A stretch of DNA of 42,822 nucleotides from Treponema sp. (GTDB lineage Bacteria; Spirochaetota; Spirochaetia; Treponematales; Breznakiellaceae). The notes beneath the pieces were generated by a model, which had not been told where the DNA came from, did not search any database, and was given only the letters and a program-made list of their open reading frames with translations. The stretch covers positions 1-42,822 of the forward strand of contig JAIRXH010000040.1 of the NCBI GenBank assembly GCA_031268385.1. Direction: 5' to 3'. Numbering within the stretch: position 1 is the first letter of the stretch; each line of letters starts with the position of its first letter. Both the position numbers and the translations under genes were made by a program. Shown in pieces: positions 8,006 through 15,940 of the stretch.

Positions 8006-9023
8006 TGTACCTCCCTGAAACAACGTGTGTGCCCCGCCTCTTCGCCAGACCGGTTTTTTTGACCGCCACGGAAAATCCCGGAAGCAGTTCCGGCGGCATG
8101 AAGCCGGTAACCCGCCGCGTACTGCCGTTGATTCTGTCGACAAGCATTCCGGCAAGCACTCTTCCCGTCTCCACTACAGGCTGCCGTATGGTGGTAATGT
8201 GGGGATCGGCGAGAAACTGCACCCCGAGGCCGTCAAAGCCGATGACCGAAATATCGCCGGGGACCTTTAATCCCGATTCGGTAATGCCGCTGATTGCCCC
8301 CACCGCCAGAGGATCTGTCGCACAGAATACGGCGCTGAAGTCTCCCTCGGCAAGCAGCCGCCTTATCGCGTTCTTTCCGCCTATCAGGGTGTTTGGGGCT
8401 TTCAGAATAAAACGGGGATCCGGGGTAATACCGGCCCGCCCCAGCGCGTTTGTGTATCCCTTGAAACGGTCGATTGTAAAGTCCTTGTCTTCGCCGGAAT
8501 TGATCATGGCTATTTTTGTATGTTTGTTTTCGAGCAGGAAATTGATCGCGTCTTCGGCGCCCTTCACATTGTCCACGTCAAACCAGTCAACTCCCTCAAT
8601 ATCCGTATGCCCGAAAAGGACCACAGGCAGATTCTGCGCCTGCGCGCGGGCATAAAAATCCTCTATTTCATTTGTGCAAAGGCCGGTAACAAGGTAGCCG
8701 TCGCAATTGTGATTCTTTTTCCATGAACGCTTGATGAGAAACGAATACATATATTCACTCAGTACTTCGCTGACCCCGACAATGAAATGCATCATGAAAG
8801 GATTGTTTATGTCGATGTACTCGGGGATGTAAACGTCAATGATGCCGGTACGTTTGGCCGCCAGGTTTTTCGCTGCTCTGTTGGGGACATAGTCCATCAT
8901 CTCCATGGTTTCCTGAATGCATTTTCTGGTTTCCGGTTTGAGTTTTTCAGGATTGTTTACGGCCCGGGAAACGGTAATGATAGAGAAACCCGTGGCTTGC
9001 GCAATGTCTTTGAGGCCCTTCAA
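7992..9023 (-). CDS. LacI-family transcriptional regulator of the sugar-uptake operon
   Basis: I place the start at TTG 9023, giving 343 residues. It has GGAG 8 nt upstream and yields the canonical LacI opening (LKDIAQATGFSIITVSRAVN helix-turn-helix near residues 3-22, hinge DYVPNRAAKNLAAKRTG near 48-64). ATG codons at 9056 and 9074 are in frame but lack a good ribosome site and would put an operator inside the coding sequence. The rest is a periplasmic-binding-protein-like effector domain (VLFGHTDIEGVDWFDVDN, VFCATDPLAVGAI, ISVIGFDG). It is the first gene of an operon with the permeases, binding protein and CBM6-like protein. Two operators between promoter and start suggest autorepression relieved by a sugar. 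Confidence 0.9.
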   Translation of the reverse strand: MKGLKDIAQATGFSIITVSRAVNNPEKLKPETRKCIQETMEMMDYVPNRAAKNLAAKRTGIIDVYIPEYIDINNPFMMHFIVGVSEVLSEYMYSFLIKRSWKKNHNCDGYLVTGLCTNEIEDFYARAQAQNLPVVLFGHTDIEGVDWFDVDNVKGAEDAINFLLENKHTKIAMINSGEDKDFTIDRFKGYTNALGRAGITPDPRFILKAPNTLIGGKNAIRRLLAEGDFSAVFCATDPLAVGAISGITESGLKVPGDISVIGFDGLGVQFLADPHITTIRQPVVETGRVLAGMLVDRINGSTRRVTGFMPPELLPGFSVAVKKTGLAKRRGTHVVSGRYNAEK

Positions 9024-9039
9024 ATGGTGATTCTCCGTA

Positions 9040-9057
9040 AATGTTAACGCTATCATT
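9040..9057 (-). promoter_or_regulatory. LacI-type operator O2
   Basis: On the - strand this reads AATGATAGCGTTAACATT, an imperfect palindrome with 14 of 18 positions symmetric. It is identical at 16 of 18 positions to the site at 9081-9098. It lies 17 bp upstream of the TTG start of the regulator gene and overlaps the alternative ATG at 9056, which argues against that start. Confidence 0.75.
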
Positions 9058-9080
9058 TTACCGCAAACACACATTTGGCG

Positions 9081-9098
9081 AATGATAACGCTACCATT
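9081..9098 (-). promoter_or_regulatory. LacI-type operator O1
   Basis: On the - strand this reads AATGGTAGCGTTATCATT, again symmetric at 14 of 18 positions with the central CG step common in LacI-family sites. It starts about 10 bp after the expected transcription start and its centre is 41 bp (about four helical turns) from O2. Binding here would block clearance or elongation from the promoter at 9114-9142. Confidence 0.75.
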
Positions 9099-9113
9099 TT
9101 ATGAATGAATGGT

Positions 9114-9142
9114 ATAATAACCCGGAATCCGCGGGCTGTCAA
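9114..9142 (-). promoter_or_regulatory. Sigma-70-type promoter of the lacI-transporter operon
   Basis: TTGACA (9142-9137), a 17-bp spacer, then TATTAT (9119-9114) on the - strand. This is a perfect -35 box and a near-consensus -10 box at optimal spacing. The expected start of transcription is near 9107, giving a leader of about 84 nt that contains both operators. Confidence 0.8.
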
Positions 9143-9211
9143 CAGTTTTTTCCTGATTGACAAAACCGGTGAAAAGTCCTGCCGCCCCGCGAAGGCCGCC
9201 GGGGTTCCGCG

Positions 9212-9643
9212 CTAGTTCCCCAACCCTCTTCCGCCTGAAATGTCGTCGAGGATTTTGGTTTCTTCGGCAAGCACCTTCTTCCGGTTTTCCTTTTCCTGTT
9301 TTTCCTTGAGCTTGTCAAGAACCTTGCGGTCACGGGAGGCCTCAAGCCAGGCGGCGCGTTTTTCCTCTACGGCCAGTTCCGCCTGCGCGGCGTCCTGTAA
9401 CAGGCGTTCGGTTTCCTGCTCAAGGCGCAGAATGTAATTGTCGTAATTTGTTATTTCCGGCCCGCCATGATGCCGCGAAAAACGCGCCCCGGCGGCGTCC
9501 TGCCGCTGCCGGGCCGTCTCCCTGATCCTGTTCTCAACGGCGACAAGGGCTCCTGTCGCCCGGCCAAGTTCCAGTTCCGCTTCCTGTTCCAGGTACTTCC
9601 TGAGGCGCAGGACCTTTTCAAGCGAAAAATGAAAACGTTTCAC
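9212..9643 (-). CDS. fliJ: Flagellar export protein FliJ
   Basis: Encodes 143 residues, almost entirely charged alpha-helical coiled coil (FSLEKVLRLRKYLEQEAELELGRA at the start, KLKEKQEKENRKK near the end), the length and composition expected of FliJ. FliJ is the central stalk-like chaperone of the flagellar type III export ATPase. Its ATG overlaps the stop of fliI by 4 bp (ATGA), so the two are translationally coupled. It is the last gene of the long - strand cluster. Downstream a GC-rich hairpin (CCCCG / CGGGG, 9185-9204) and a loosely U-rich stretch could end transcription before the lacI promoter, but this terminator is weak. Confidence 0.85.
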   Translation of the reverse strand: MKRFHFSLEKVLRLRKYLEQEAELELGRATGALVAVENRIRETARQRQDAAGARFSRHHGGPEITNYDNYILRLEQETERLLQDAAQAELAVEEKRAAWLEASRDRKVLDKLKEKQEKENRKKVLAEETKILDDISGGRGLGN

Positions 9644-11136
9644 GGCGTAAAGACGGGAACCTGCCCCGCGTCAATTCCGGAAAGTCCCGCCATGCTCGCG
9701 GGAAATCCGGCGGGCCGGAGGCTTCCGCCGGGAAGCGGCCCTGCTTCCGCCTCCTCCTTCGCAGGGGGCGTTTCACCGGCCGCCGGGAAGGATGGATGGC
9801 CCGTCATGTCGTCTCCGGTTATGGGAACGCCCGCTATTCCGCCGAGCGCGGCAAGGGTTTCGGAAAGGGGCGCCTTTTCGTCCACCGCCTGCGTGAGGAA
9901 ATTTTCAATGTCCCCGTGCAGCGCGATGGCGTTGTCAACCGCAGGATTGGAACCGGTGTGGTATGCGCCCACACTGACAAGATCCTCCGCTTCGGCGTAA
10001 ACAGCCATGTGTTTTCTCACGACCCCCGCGGCCCTGTTTGCATCGGGGCCCGAAACCGCCGGGGCGAGCCGTGAAACGCTTCCCAGCACATCAATGGCCG
10101 GATAATGGTAGCGCTGGGCAAGACCGCGGGAAAGGACTATGTGGCCGTCGAGTATGCCGCGCACCGTGTCGGAAACCGGTTCGTCCATATCATCGCCGTC
10201 GACGAGTATCGTATAAAAACCGGTGATGCTTCCCCTGTCCGACGCGCCCGAACGTTCAAGCAGTTTGGGCATGGAATCGAACATGCTCGGCGGATAGCCC
10301 CTTGTCGCGGGGGGCTCGCCCGAGGCAAGCCCTATCTCGCGCTGGGCGCGGGCAAAACGGGTCACCGAATCAAAGAGGAGCATCACGTCGAGTCCCTCGT
10401 CGCGGAAAAATTCCGCTACCGCCGTAGCGACATAGGCGCCGCGGAGCCTCATGAGGGGCGGGGAATTGGACGGGGTTGCCACAATAACAGAACGGGCCAG
10501 TCCTTCTTCCCCAAGATCATTTTCAATGAAGTCGTTGACTTCCCTGCCCCGCTCGCCGATAAGGGCGACCACGTTGACATCGGCGCTGGTGTTGCGCGCT
10601 ATCATGCCAAGGAGCGTGGATTTTCCGACGCCGGAACCGGCGAAGATCCCAAGCCGCTGACCTCGGCCCACGGCAAGGAGGCCGTCTATGGCGCGCACGC
10701 CTGTTGTAATACGCTGCGTAATACGCTTTCGTTTAAGGGGATCGGGAGGATTGGCCATGGCCGGATAAAGGACGGGAGATTCTATTTCCCCCTTGTTGTC
10801 AACGGGATTTCCCAGCGCGTCAAGCACGCGGCCCAAGAGCTTCCGCGAAACCGGGACCTCAAGGCGGGCGCCCGACGCGATGACGCGGTTTCCCACCTCT
10901 ATGCCGTCCGTTTCCTCGTAGGCCATGAGCTGAACCGTTTCATCGCGGAGCCCCACCACTTCGCAGTGTATGAGTCCGCGTCCCTTGGGCGCTTCGATGC
11001 GGCATATCTCGCCTACGATGGCCTGGGGCCCCCTGCTTTCAATCAGGAGTCCCTGAACCCGGAAAACCCGGCCCACGGTTTTTATGGGATCCACCCGCTC
11101 CGCGGTTTCAAGGTATTTGTCAAACAGGGTGGTCAC
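9640..11136 (-). CDS. fliI: Flagellum-specific ATPase FliI
   Basis: Encodes 498 residues from the GTG at 11136, with AAGGGG 6 nt upstream and 1 bp after the fliH stop; the open frame continues to 11220 but lies inside fliH. Walker A is GSGVGKST near residues 167-174. The Walker B region is LDVMLLFDSVTRFARAQRE. Conserved GYPPSMFDSMPKLLERSG and the RYHYPAIDVLGSVSRL segments identify the F1-beta-like export ATPase that drives flagellar protein secretion at the cytoplasmic face. After the normal end near EKAPLSETLAALGG, about 60 further residues rich in Pro, Ala and Gly follow, longer than the usual FliI of about 440-450 residues. This tail overlaps the fliJ start. Confidence 0.95.
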   Translation of the reverse strand: MTTLFDKYLETAERVDPIKTVGRVFRVQGLLIESRGPQAIVGEICRIEAPKGRGLIHCEVVGLRDETVQLMAYEETDGIEVGNRVIASGARLEVPVSRKLLGRVLDALGNPVDNKGEIESPVLYPAMANPPDPLKRKRITQRITTGVRAIDGLLAVGRGQRLGIFAGSGVGKSTLLGMIARNTSADVNVVALIGERGREVNDFIENDLGEEGLARSVIVATPSNSPPLMRLRGAYVATAVAEFFRDEGLDVMLLFDSVTRFARAQREIGLASGEPPATRGYPPSMFDSMPKLLERSGASDRGSITGFYTILVDGDDMDEPVSDTVRGILDGHIVLSRGLAQRYHYPAIDVLGSVSRLAPAVSGPDANRAAGVVRKHMAVYAEAEDLVSVGAYHTGSNPAVDNAIALHGDIENFLTQAVDEKAPLSETLAALGGIAGVPITGDDMTGHPSFPAAGETPPAKEEAEAGPLPGGSLRPAGFPASMAGLSGIDAGQVPVFTP

Positions 11137-11137
11137 G

Positions 11138-12094
11138 CTAGGCCCCTTCGGTGATGGAGGCGGTCTTTGCCCTTGACTTGATGGGCGAAATTTCAAGGAT
11201 CTTCGTCTCAAGTTCCCCAAGCTGGCTTGCGATCCTCGCGTCTATTTCACCAAAGTCGGTCTCTATGACGCAGCCGCCGGGATCTACCGTGGAATCTTCC
11301 ACTATCTGCAGCGTCTTCGATCCTTCGACAAGCCGGGTAAAATCCTTCATGTGTTCGGTGGTAAGTTTGAGGTCTATCATGTTTACGCGGATGATAATGT
11401 TTCCCCGGCCCTTTACCTTGCGCAGTGCCTGCACCACGTTGGAGATAACCACGTTCCGCTGGTTTTCGGAAATGACCTTGATAACCTTGCGCGAAATGAG
11501 CAGCACAAGGTCGATGATCTCCTGCTCCGTTTCCGAAAGGATCTCCGCCCGCTTGTCCTGCGCGCGTTCAAGCACTGTCTGGGTCCGCTGTATGAGCCGC
11601 TCTACCTCCGCCTTGCCTTCGGCAAAACCGGCGTCCCGGCCCGCGATGCGGCCGCGTTCCTCGGCATCCTTACGCTCGGCCTCAAAGGCGGCCCTGGAGG
11701 CGTCTTCCACATCCTGGGCCTTCTTCTTCGCCGCCGCGACAATGCCGTCGGCTTCGTCCTGCGCCTGTCTTTTGAGGGACTGCGCCTCGTCGGTCTTGCG
11801 CTTCACTTCCTGGAAGGCGGCTTCTTCCGCCTCCTTGACAATGCCGTCGGCTTCCGCCCTGGCGGAGCGTATCATCGCCTCGCGTTCCTGCTCCCACTGG
11901 AGCCTGAAGGTGTCCGCCTCGCGTCTGAGATCGTCGGCGGTGGGGCCGTCGTACTCCTCGACCGCGTCCACCACTTCGGCCGCTTCCTGGACGGGGGCAA
12001 GGTGGGCAAGATCGGGAAAAGCGGTAGGAGGCTCTATTATCACCCTGCCGCCGCCAACGGCGATTTCGCCGGGCCTGAATACCGCTTTGGCCAT
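11138..12094 (-). CDS. fliH: Flagellar assembly protein FliH
   Basis: Encodes 318 residues from an ATG with AGGAG about 6 nt upstream. The N-terminal half is long charged coiled coil with AxxxG-like spacing (AEADGIVKEAEEAAFQEVKR, QDEADGIVAAAKKKAQDV, GRIAGRDAGFAEGKAEVERL). The C-terminal half matches the FliH/YscL domain (KVIKVISENQRNVVISNVVQ, then VEDSTVDPGGCVIETDFGEIDAR split across one strand). FliH binds and regulates FliI and tethers it to the C-ring. It is longer than enterobacterial FliH, and spirochete FliH proteins are known to be long. It sits between fliG and fliI. Confidence 0.92.
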   Translation of the reverse strand: MAKAVFRPGEIAVGGGRVIIEPPTAFPDLAHLAPVQEAAEVVDAVEEYDGPTADDLRREADTFRLQWEQEREAMIRSARAEADGIVKEAEEAAFQEVKRKTDEAQSLKRQAQDEADGIVAAAKKKAQDVEDASRAAFEAERKDAEERGRIAGRDAGFAEGKAEVERLIQRTQTVLERAQDKRAEILSETEQEIIDLVLLISRKVIKVISENQRNVVISNVVQALRKVKGRGNIIIRVNMIDLKLTTEHMKDFTRLVEGSKTLQIVEDSTVDPGGCVIETDFGEIDARIASQLGELETKILEISPIKSRAKTASITEGA

Positions 12095-12102
12095 GCCCTC
12101 TC

Positions 12103-13167
12103 CTATACGACCAATTCATCCTCACCGGAACGGGCAACGACGATTTCGCCGGTGTCTTCCAGATGACGTATGATGGAAACGATCTTCTGCTGCGCCTCTT
12201 CAACATCCTTAAGCCGCACCGGTCCCATATACTCCATGTCTTCCTTGAGCATGCTCGCCGCGCGCTTCGACATATTGCGGAAGATCTTGTCCTGCACTTC
12301 GGTATCCACCGACTTGAGGGCCTTGGCAAGTTCCTGCGAATCCACTTCCCGCATGACCTTCTGTATGGCCCTGTCGTCCAGCATGACAATGTCCTCGAAG
12401 ACGAACATCCGCTTTTTGATCTCCTCGGCCAGTTCAGGGTCTTCGTCTTCCAGCGCCTCGATGATCTGCTTCTCCGAAGCCCGGTCAACCAGGTTGAGGA
12501 TCTCGACAATGCTTTCGACGCCGCCGGCGGTGGTGTAGTCTTCACTGGAAAGGGTGGAAAGCTTCTTTTCAAGGACCCGCTCGACTTCCCTCAGCACCTC
12601 GGGACTCGTCCTGTCCATGGTGGCTATGCGCCGGGCGACATCGCTCTGCACCTCGTGGGGAAGGTTCTGCAGTATGATGGACGCCTTGTTCGGCTCAAGA
12701 TAGGCCAGGATAAGGGCTATGGTCTGCGGATGCTCCTGCTGTATGAAGTTGAGGAGGTGGGCCGGATCGGTACGGCGTATGAAGTCAAAGGGCCGCACCT
12801 GGAGGCTCGAAGTAAGACGGTTGATGATGTCTATGGCCTTCTGGCTTCCCAGCGATTTTTCCAGAAGTTCCCGCGCGTAATCTATGCCGCCTGTGGAAAT
12901 GAACTGATTGGCCATCATCAGTTCCTGGAATTCCTGCAGCACGGCGTCTTTCTGTTCGGGCTCTATGGTTTCAAGCCGCGCTATTTCGAAAGTAAGGGTT
13001 TCTATCTCGTCTTCCCGAAGGTACTTGAAGATCTCCGCCGAAATTTCCGAACCTATGGTAACAAGAAAAATGGCCGCCTTCTGCCTGCCGGTAAATTCCT
13101 TTCCGGCCTTCTTCTTGGAAGAGCCGGCGACGGCGCCCGGGGACGCTACCGCGCTTGTTTTTGCCAT
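12103..13167 (-). CDS. fliG: Flagellar motor switch protein FliG
   Basis: Encodes 354 residues from an ATG with GGAGG 8 nt upstream, 3 bp after the fliF stop. FliG features are present in order: an N-terminal domain that binds FliF (RQKAAIFLVTIGSEISAEIFKYL), the middle domain with the EHPQTIALILAYL motif that contacts FliM, and the C-terminal domain with the charged FVFEDIVMLDDRAIQKVMREV helix that interacts with the stator. The sequence begins with about 24 extra residues rich in Ala, Ser and Lys. Spirochetes usually carry two fliG genes; this one, located next to fliF, is the copy I would expect to be the main C-ring component. Confidence 0.95.
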   Translation of the reverse strand: MAKTSAVASPGAVAGSSKKKAGKEFTGRQKAAIFLVTIGSEISAEIFKYLREDEIETLTFEIARLETIEPEQKDAVLQEFQELMMANQFISTGGIDYARELLEKSLGSQKAIDIINRLTSSLQVRPFDFIRRTDPAHLLNFIQQEHPQTIALILAYLEPNKASIILQNLPHEVQSDVARRIATMDRTSPEVLREVERVLEKKLSTLSSEDYTTAGGVESIVEILNLVDRASEKQIIEALEDEDPELAEEIKKRMFVFEDIVMLDDRAIQKVMREVDSQELAKALKSVDTEVQDKIFRNMSKRAASMLKEDMEYMGPVRLKDVEEAQQKIVSIIRHLEDTGEIVVARSGEDELVV

Positions 13168-13170
13168 GTT

Positions 13171-14877
13171 CTATTCCTCCAGGAGCCAGGTCCGTATGAG
13201 CTGGGCGCAGTCTTCGGGATGTTCCTTGGCCATGTTGGCCACCGCTTCCTGAAGCTCCATACGGGTTCTCTCTTCCACGGAAATGGACACATCCACTCCG
13301 CCCTCTTCCGCCTGTTCGATGGCGCTTTCACGTATCGCCTGTTCGCGGCGGGAACGTTCGTCCTCGGCAAGGCGCCTGCGCCTTTCCAGTTCCCTTGAAA
13401 TGGTCCTGAACAGGATAAAGGAAACAAGCAGCAGGGCAAGGCCCGACAGGAACACCACAATGGTAGTCTGTATCTGCTTCTTCCTGAAATACGCGGCGTC
13501 CTCCTCGATGAACTGCGCCGTCCTGTCGTAGGGAATATTCTGCACCGTTACCGAGTCTCCCCGGCCGGCGCTGTAGCCCACCGCGTTCTGAACCCACACC
13601 TGCGCGCCCCGCAGCTGCTCGGCCGGAACGGGAATGTACTCACGCTCTATGGTTCCGTCGGGAAGCACCAGAGGGTTTCCCTTTTCATCATACTTCCATT
13701 TCCACGTTCCATCAATATTTACCGCGACGGTTATCCTGTCTGTCTGCGGACTCCGTTCTTCCTGGGTCGTCCTCTTGTTGATGGCCTCGTTATGAACATT
13801 GGTGTTCTGGGTCATCCTTCCAAAGAGGTTGCTCATGTCCTTGAAGGCCGGGGGTGTCTGGCCCTCAACCCCCGAGGGACCTTCGGGATTAAAACCCGTT
13901 CCTTCCCAGACGGTGCTCGACGTACTCTGCGAAAGGGTGACGGAGGGAACCAGTTCCGAATCGTCATAGGGAAGGCCCGGCGTTCTGGGTCTCATGGTTA
14001 CGGGAAAAAACTCGTCTGTCGCCACGGCCTTTTTGGACATGTCCATGTCTATCTTGACGTTAATATCCCTTACGCGATCCGCCGTAAAGGTCTTCTGCAG
14101 GCCGGCAAGGACGAGCGCCTTGTATTTGGCCTCCTGTGTCTGGACGAGCTTCATCTCCTTTTCGATGAGGCCGAGCCGCTCGAAATCCGCCATGCCATCA
14201 AAGTCGTTGAGCACAAGCCCGCCCTGATCGGTAATGACGATGTTCTCGTCTTTAAGGCCCTCTATGGCGAATTTGAGGATCTTCTGAATGCCTTCAACCT
14301 TTTTGTGGTTTTCGGTAATATCGCTTCCCGGTTTGGGGATAATGATCACGCTGGCGGTAACGGGGTTCTGATCCTCGCGGAAAAGTTCGCGCGCCGGCAT
14401 GACGATGGTTACATTGGCGTCGTCCACATCGTCTATGGCCCTGATATGATCGGTGATCATCTGCCTTATGGCCCGCTGAAGGTTTACGTTCCGCTCAAAA
14501 TCGGTGATGGTCCACCTTTCCCTGTCGAAGATGGCCCAGGGATCGGTTCCCGCCGGGACAAGATCTTCCCGTATAAGGATGGCCCTCATGCGCCGCGCGG
14601 AATTTTCGTCGGGCACCTGTATTATGTCCGATGAATTGACCTGGACCTTTATCCCTTCCTGGTTGATCCGGAGGACGATACGATCCCGTGCCGCCTCGTC
14701 CCGTATGGGAGCGTCGATGACAGGCACCATGGTGGGCGCTCCCGAAACCGAAAACAGGGCAACGACCCCCCCGGCGGCGGCTACCACTATCCCGACAAGG
14801 ATGGCGCGCTGCACCATGGACCACCTGCCCCACAGATCGGCTATCTTCCCGATCAATTTTTTAAACCACTCGTTCAT
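13171..14877 (-). CDS. fliF: Flagellar M-ring protein FliF
   Basis: Encodes 568 residues from the ATG at 14877 (GGAGG 5 nt upstream); the frame to 14895 has no better start. The N-terminal membrane segment (RAILVGIVVAAAGGVVALFSV) and a second one near residues 465-485 (TTIVVFLSGLALLLVSFILF) anchor the MS-ring. Between them are the ring-building motifs, including the secretin-like segments around PVTASVIIIPKPGSD and LVLNDFDG. The C-terminal tail (RTRMELQEAVANMAKEHPEDCAQLIRTWL) is the FliG-binding peptide. It is followed at once by fliG. Confidence 0.95.
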   Translation of the reverse strand: MNEWFKKLIGKIADLWGRWSMVQRAILVGIVVAAAGGVVALFSVSGAPTMVPVIDAPIRDEAARDRIVLRINQEGIKVQVNSSDIIQVPDENSARRMRAILIREDLVPAGTDPWAIFDRERWTITDFERNVNLQRAIRQMITDHIRAIDDVDDANVTIVMPARELFREDQNPVTASVIIIPKPGSDITENHKKVEGIQKILKFAIEGLKDENIVITDQGGLVLNDFDGMADFERLGLIEKEMKLVQTQEAKYKALVLAGLQKTFTADRVRDINVKIDMDMSKKAVATDEFFPVTMRPRTPGLPYDDSELVPSVTLSQSTSSTVWEGTGFNPEGPSGVEGQTPPAFKDMSNLFGRMTQNTNVHNEAINKRTTQEERSPQTDRITVAVNIDGTWKWKYDEKGNPLVLPDGTIEREYIPVPAEQLRGAQVWVQNAVGYSAGRGDSVTVQNIPYDRTAQFIEEDAAYFRKKQIQTTIVVFLSGLALLLVSFILFRTISRELERRRRLAEDERSRREQAIRESAIEQAEEGGVDVSISVEERTRMELQEAVANMAKEHPEDCAQLIRTWLLEE

Positions 14878-14943
14878 ATCCCCCTCCCCTGACAAGGGAC
14901 GGCATTATCCCCGCCGTCCGTCATTTTTCCTTTTTATCTGATT

Positions 14944-15321
14944 TTATCTGATATTGATCAGATCCCTCCAACCCTGAACAATACGGTTAAGCACGTTCCG
15001 GGTCATGTCCAGCGAAAGACGCGCCTTGGCCTGGGCGGTTGTTATGTCGTGAGGATCAACCGACTCGGGGTCGGTGATCGCCTGCTGCTCAAGGCTTGAA
15101 GCGAACTCCTGGTATCCTGAAACCTGATCCAGCGCCTGGAGCATGGCCTTTTCAAAGGTCCCCGAACGGGTCACGGAATCTGCTCCGGTAACTTTCGCCA
15201 GATCGTTTACCGTGTGTCCTATGCGGGTAAAATCCACCGCGTCGGCCGTCATGTGCCTGGGATCGCTTGCCGCCATGACGACATTCCCGCCCGTTACCGC
15301 GTCAACAGTATACAAACTCAT
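14944..15321 (-). CDS. fliE: Flagellar hook-basal body protein FliE
   Basis: Encodes 125 residues from the ATG at 15321, with GGGAGGG upstream. The C-terminal half carries the FliE pattern (FEKAMLQALDQVSGYQEFASSLEQQA, split over two helices, then DITTAQAKARLSLDMTRNVLNRIVQGWRDL). FliE connects the MS-ring to the proximal rod and is exported by the flagellar secretion system. It lies between flgC and fliF with short gaps (44 and 66 bp), a conserved arrangement. Confidence 0.93.
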   Translation of the reverse strand: MSLYTVDAVTGGNVVMAASDPRHMTADAVDFTRIGHTVNDLAKVTGADSVTRSGTFEKAMLQALDQVSGYQEFASSLEQQAITDPESVDPHDITTAQAKARLSLDMTRNVLNRIVQGWRDLINIR

Positions 15322-15365
15322 TTTCCCTCCCCGGCCGGGACGCAAAGCCCCGGCATTCCTGTTTT

Positions 15366-15827
15366 TTACCGCGCGGCGCCTATGTCAAGGGCCCGCTGAA
15401 ACATGGACTTCGCGCCTTCAATAACCGAAGCGTTCGCTTCGTAGGCCCGCTGTACTTCAAGCATGTCTACCATTTCGGTGACGATGTTAACATTCGGCAG
15501 TTCCACATACCCCGCCCTGGGCCCCGACTTGATGGCGTCAGGATGGGTTGGATCGTACCTCAGGGGATTCGGAGAATCGTCCTTCTGAAGCTCGACCACC
15601 CGCACGCCCCGGCCTGTTCCGTTGTCAAGGGATTCGGGAAGAAAGGGGGAACGCCAGTAGGGTCCCTCCACGCGCGGACGGAGAATTACCCGGCCCCTTT
15701 TGTAGGGCCCGCCTTCCTGGGTCCGGGTGGTATTGGCGTTCGCCAGGTTATCGGCGATCACGTCGTTGCGGAGCCGCTGGGCGCTTAACCCCGTGGCCGC
15801 CGTGCTTATGGCGTTGAAAATTCCCAT
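15366..15827 (-). CDS. flgC: Flagellar basal-body rod protein FlgC
   Basis: Encodes 153 residues from an ATG with AGGAG 8 nt upstream. The N-terminus has the rod-protein motif (FNAISTAATGLSAQRLRNDVIADNLANANTT in pieces, with the NLANANT core). The C-terminus has the coiled VTEMVDMLEVQRAYEANASVIEGAKSM pattern. FlgC forms part of the proximal rod in the periplasm. It follows flgB after a 113-bp gap that contains a perfect palindrome and a GC hairpin, a larger gap than anywhere else in this part of the cluster. Confidence 0.95.
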   Translation of the reverse strand: MGIFNAISTAATGLSAQRLRNDVIADNLANANTTRTQEGGPYKRGRVILRPRVEGPYWRSPFLPESLDNGTGRGVRVVELQKDDSPNPLRYDPTHPDAIKSGPRAGYVELPNVNIVTEMVDMLEVQRAYEANASVIEGAKSMFQRALDIGAAR

Positions 15828-15845
15828 TCATTCACTCCTGTACCA

Positions 15846-15863
15846 GGCGGCGGAATCGCCGCC
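15846..15863 (-). repeat. GC-rich hairpin just upstream of flgC
   Basis: Arms 15846-15852 (GGCGGCG) and 15857-15863 (CGCCGCC) are perfectly complementary around a 4-nt loop. In the transcript it lies about 5 nt upstream of the flgC ribosome site. It could protect a processed mRNA end or tune flgC translation. There is no U-run, so a terminator is unlikely. Confidence 0.55.
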
Positions 15864-15877
15864 GCCGTTCAATTGGA

Positions 15878-15898
15878 TATTAACACCTGGTGTTAATA
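15878..15898. promoter_or_regulatory. Perfect palindrome between flgB and flgC, candidate operator
   Basis: Arms TATTAACACC (15878-15887) and GGTGTTAATA (15889-15898) flank a single central T, so 20 of 21 bases are symmetric. This is a typical shape for a dimeric repressor or activator site. Because the loop would be too short, an RNA hairpin would open its centre. No promoter could be assigned next to it with confidence. Confidence 0.5.
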
Positions 15899-15940
15899 AT
15901 CACTCCTTTCAAGATCCGTCATATACTCGCGCCGGGATCA

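Noticed and set aside
9185-9204. GC hairpin after fliJ as a terminator
   Set aside because: The stem is only about 5 bp at its best and the following U-rich stretch is broken, so I only mention it with fliJ.
10105-11154. Open frames on the + strand opposite fliI and fliH (also 11151-12173 and 12163-13398)
   Set aside because: These are long because the coding strand is GC-rich with low stop density on the complement; the flagellar genes on the other strand are certain.
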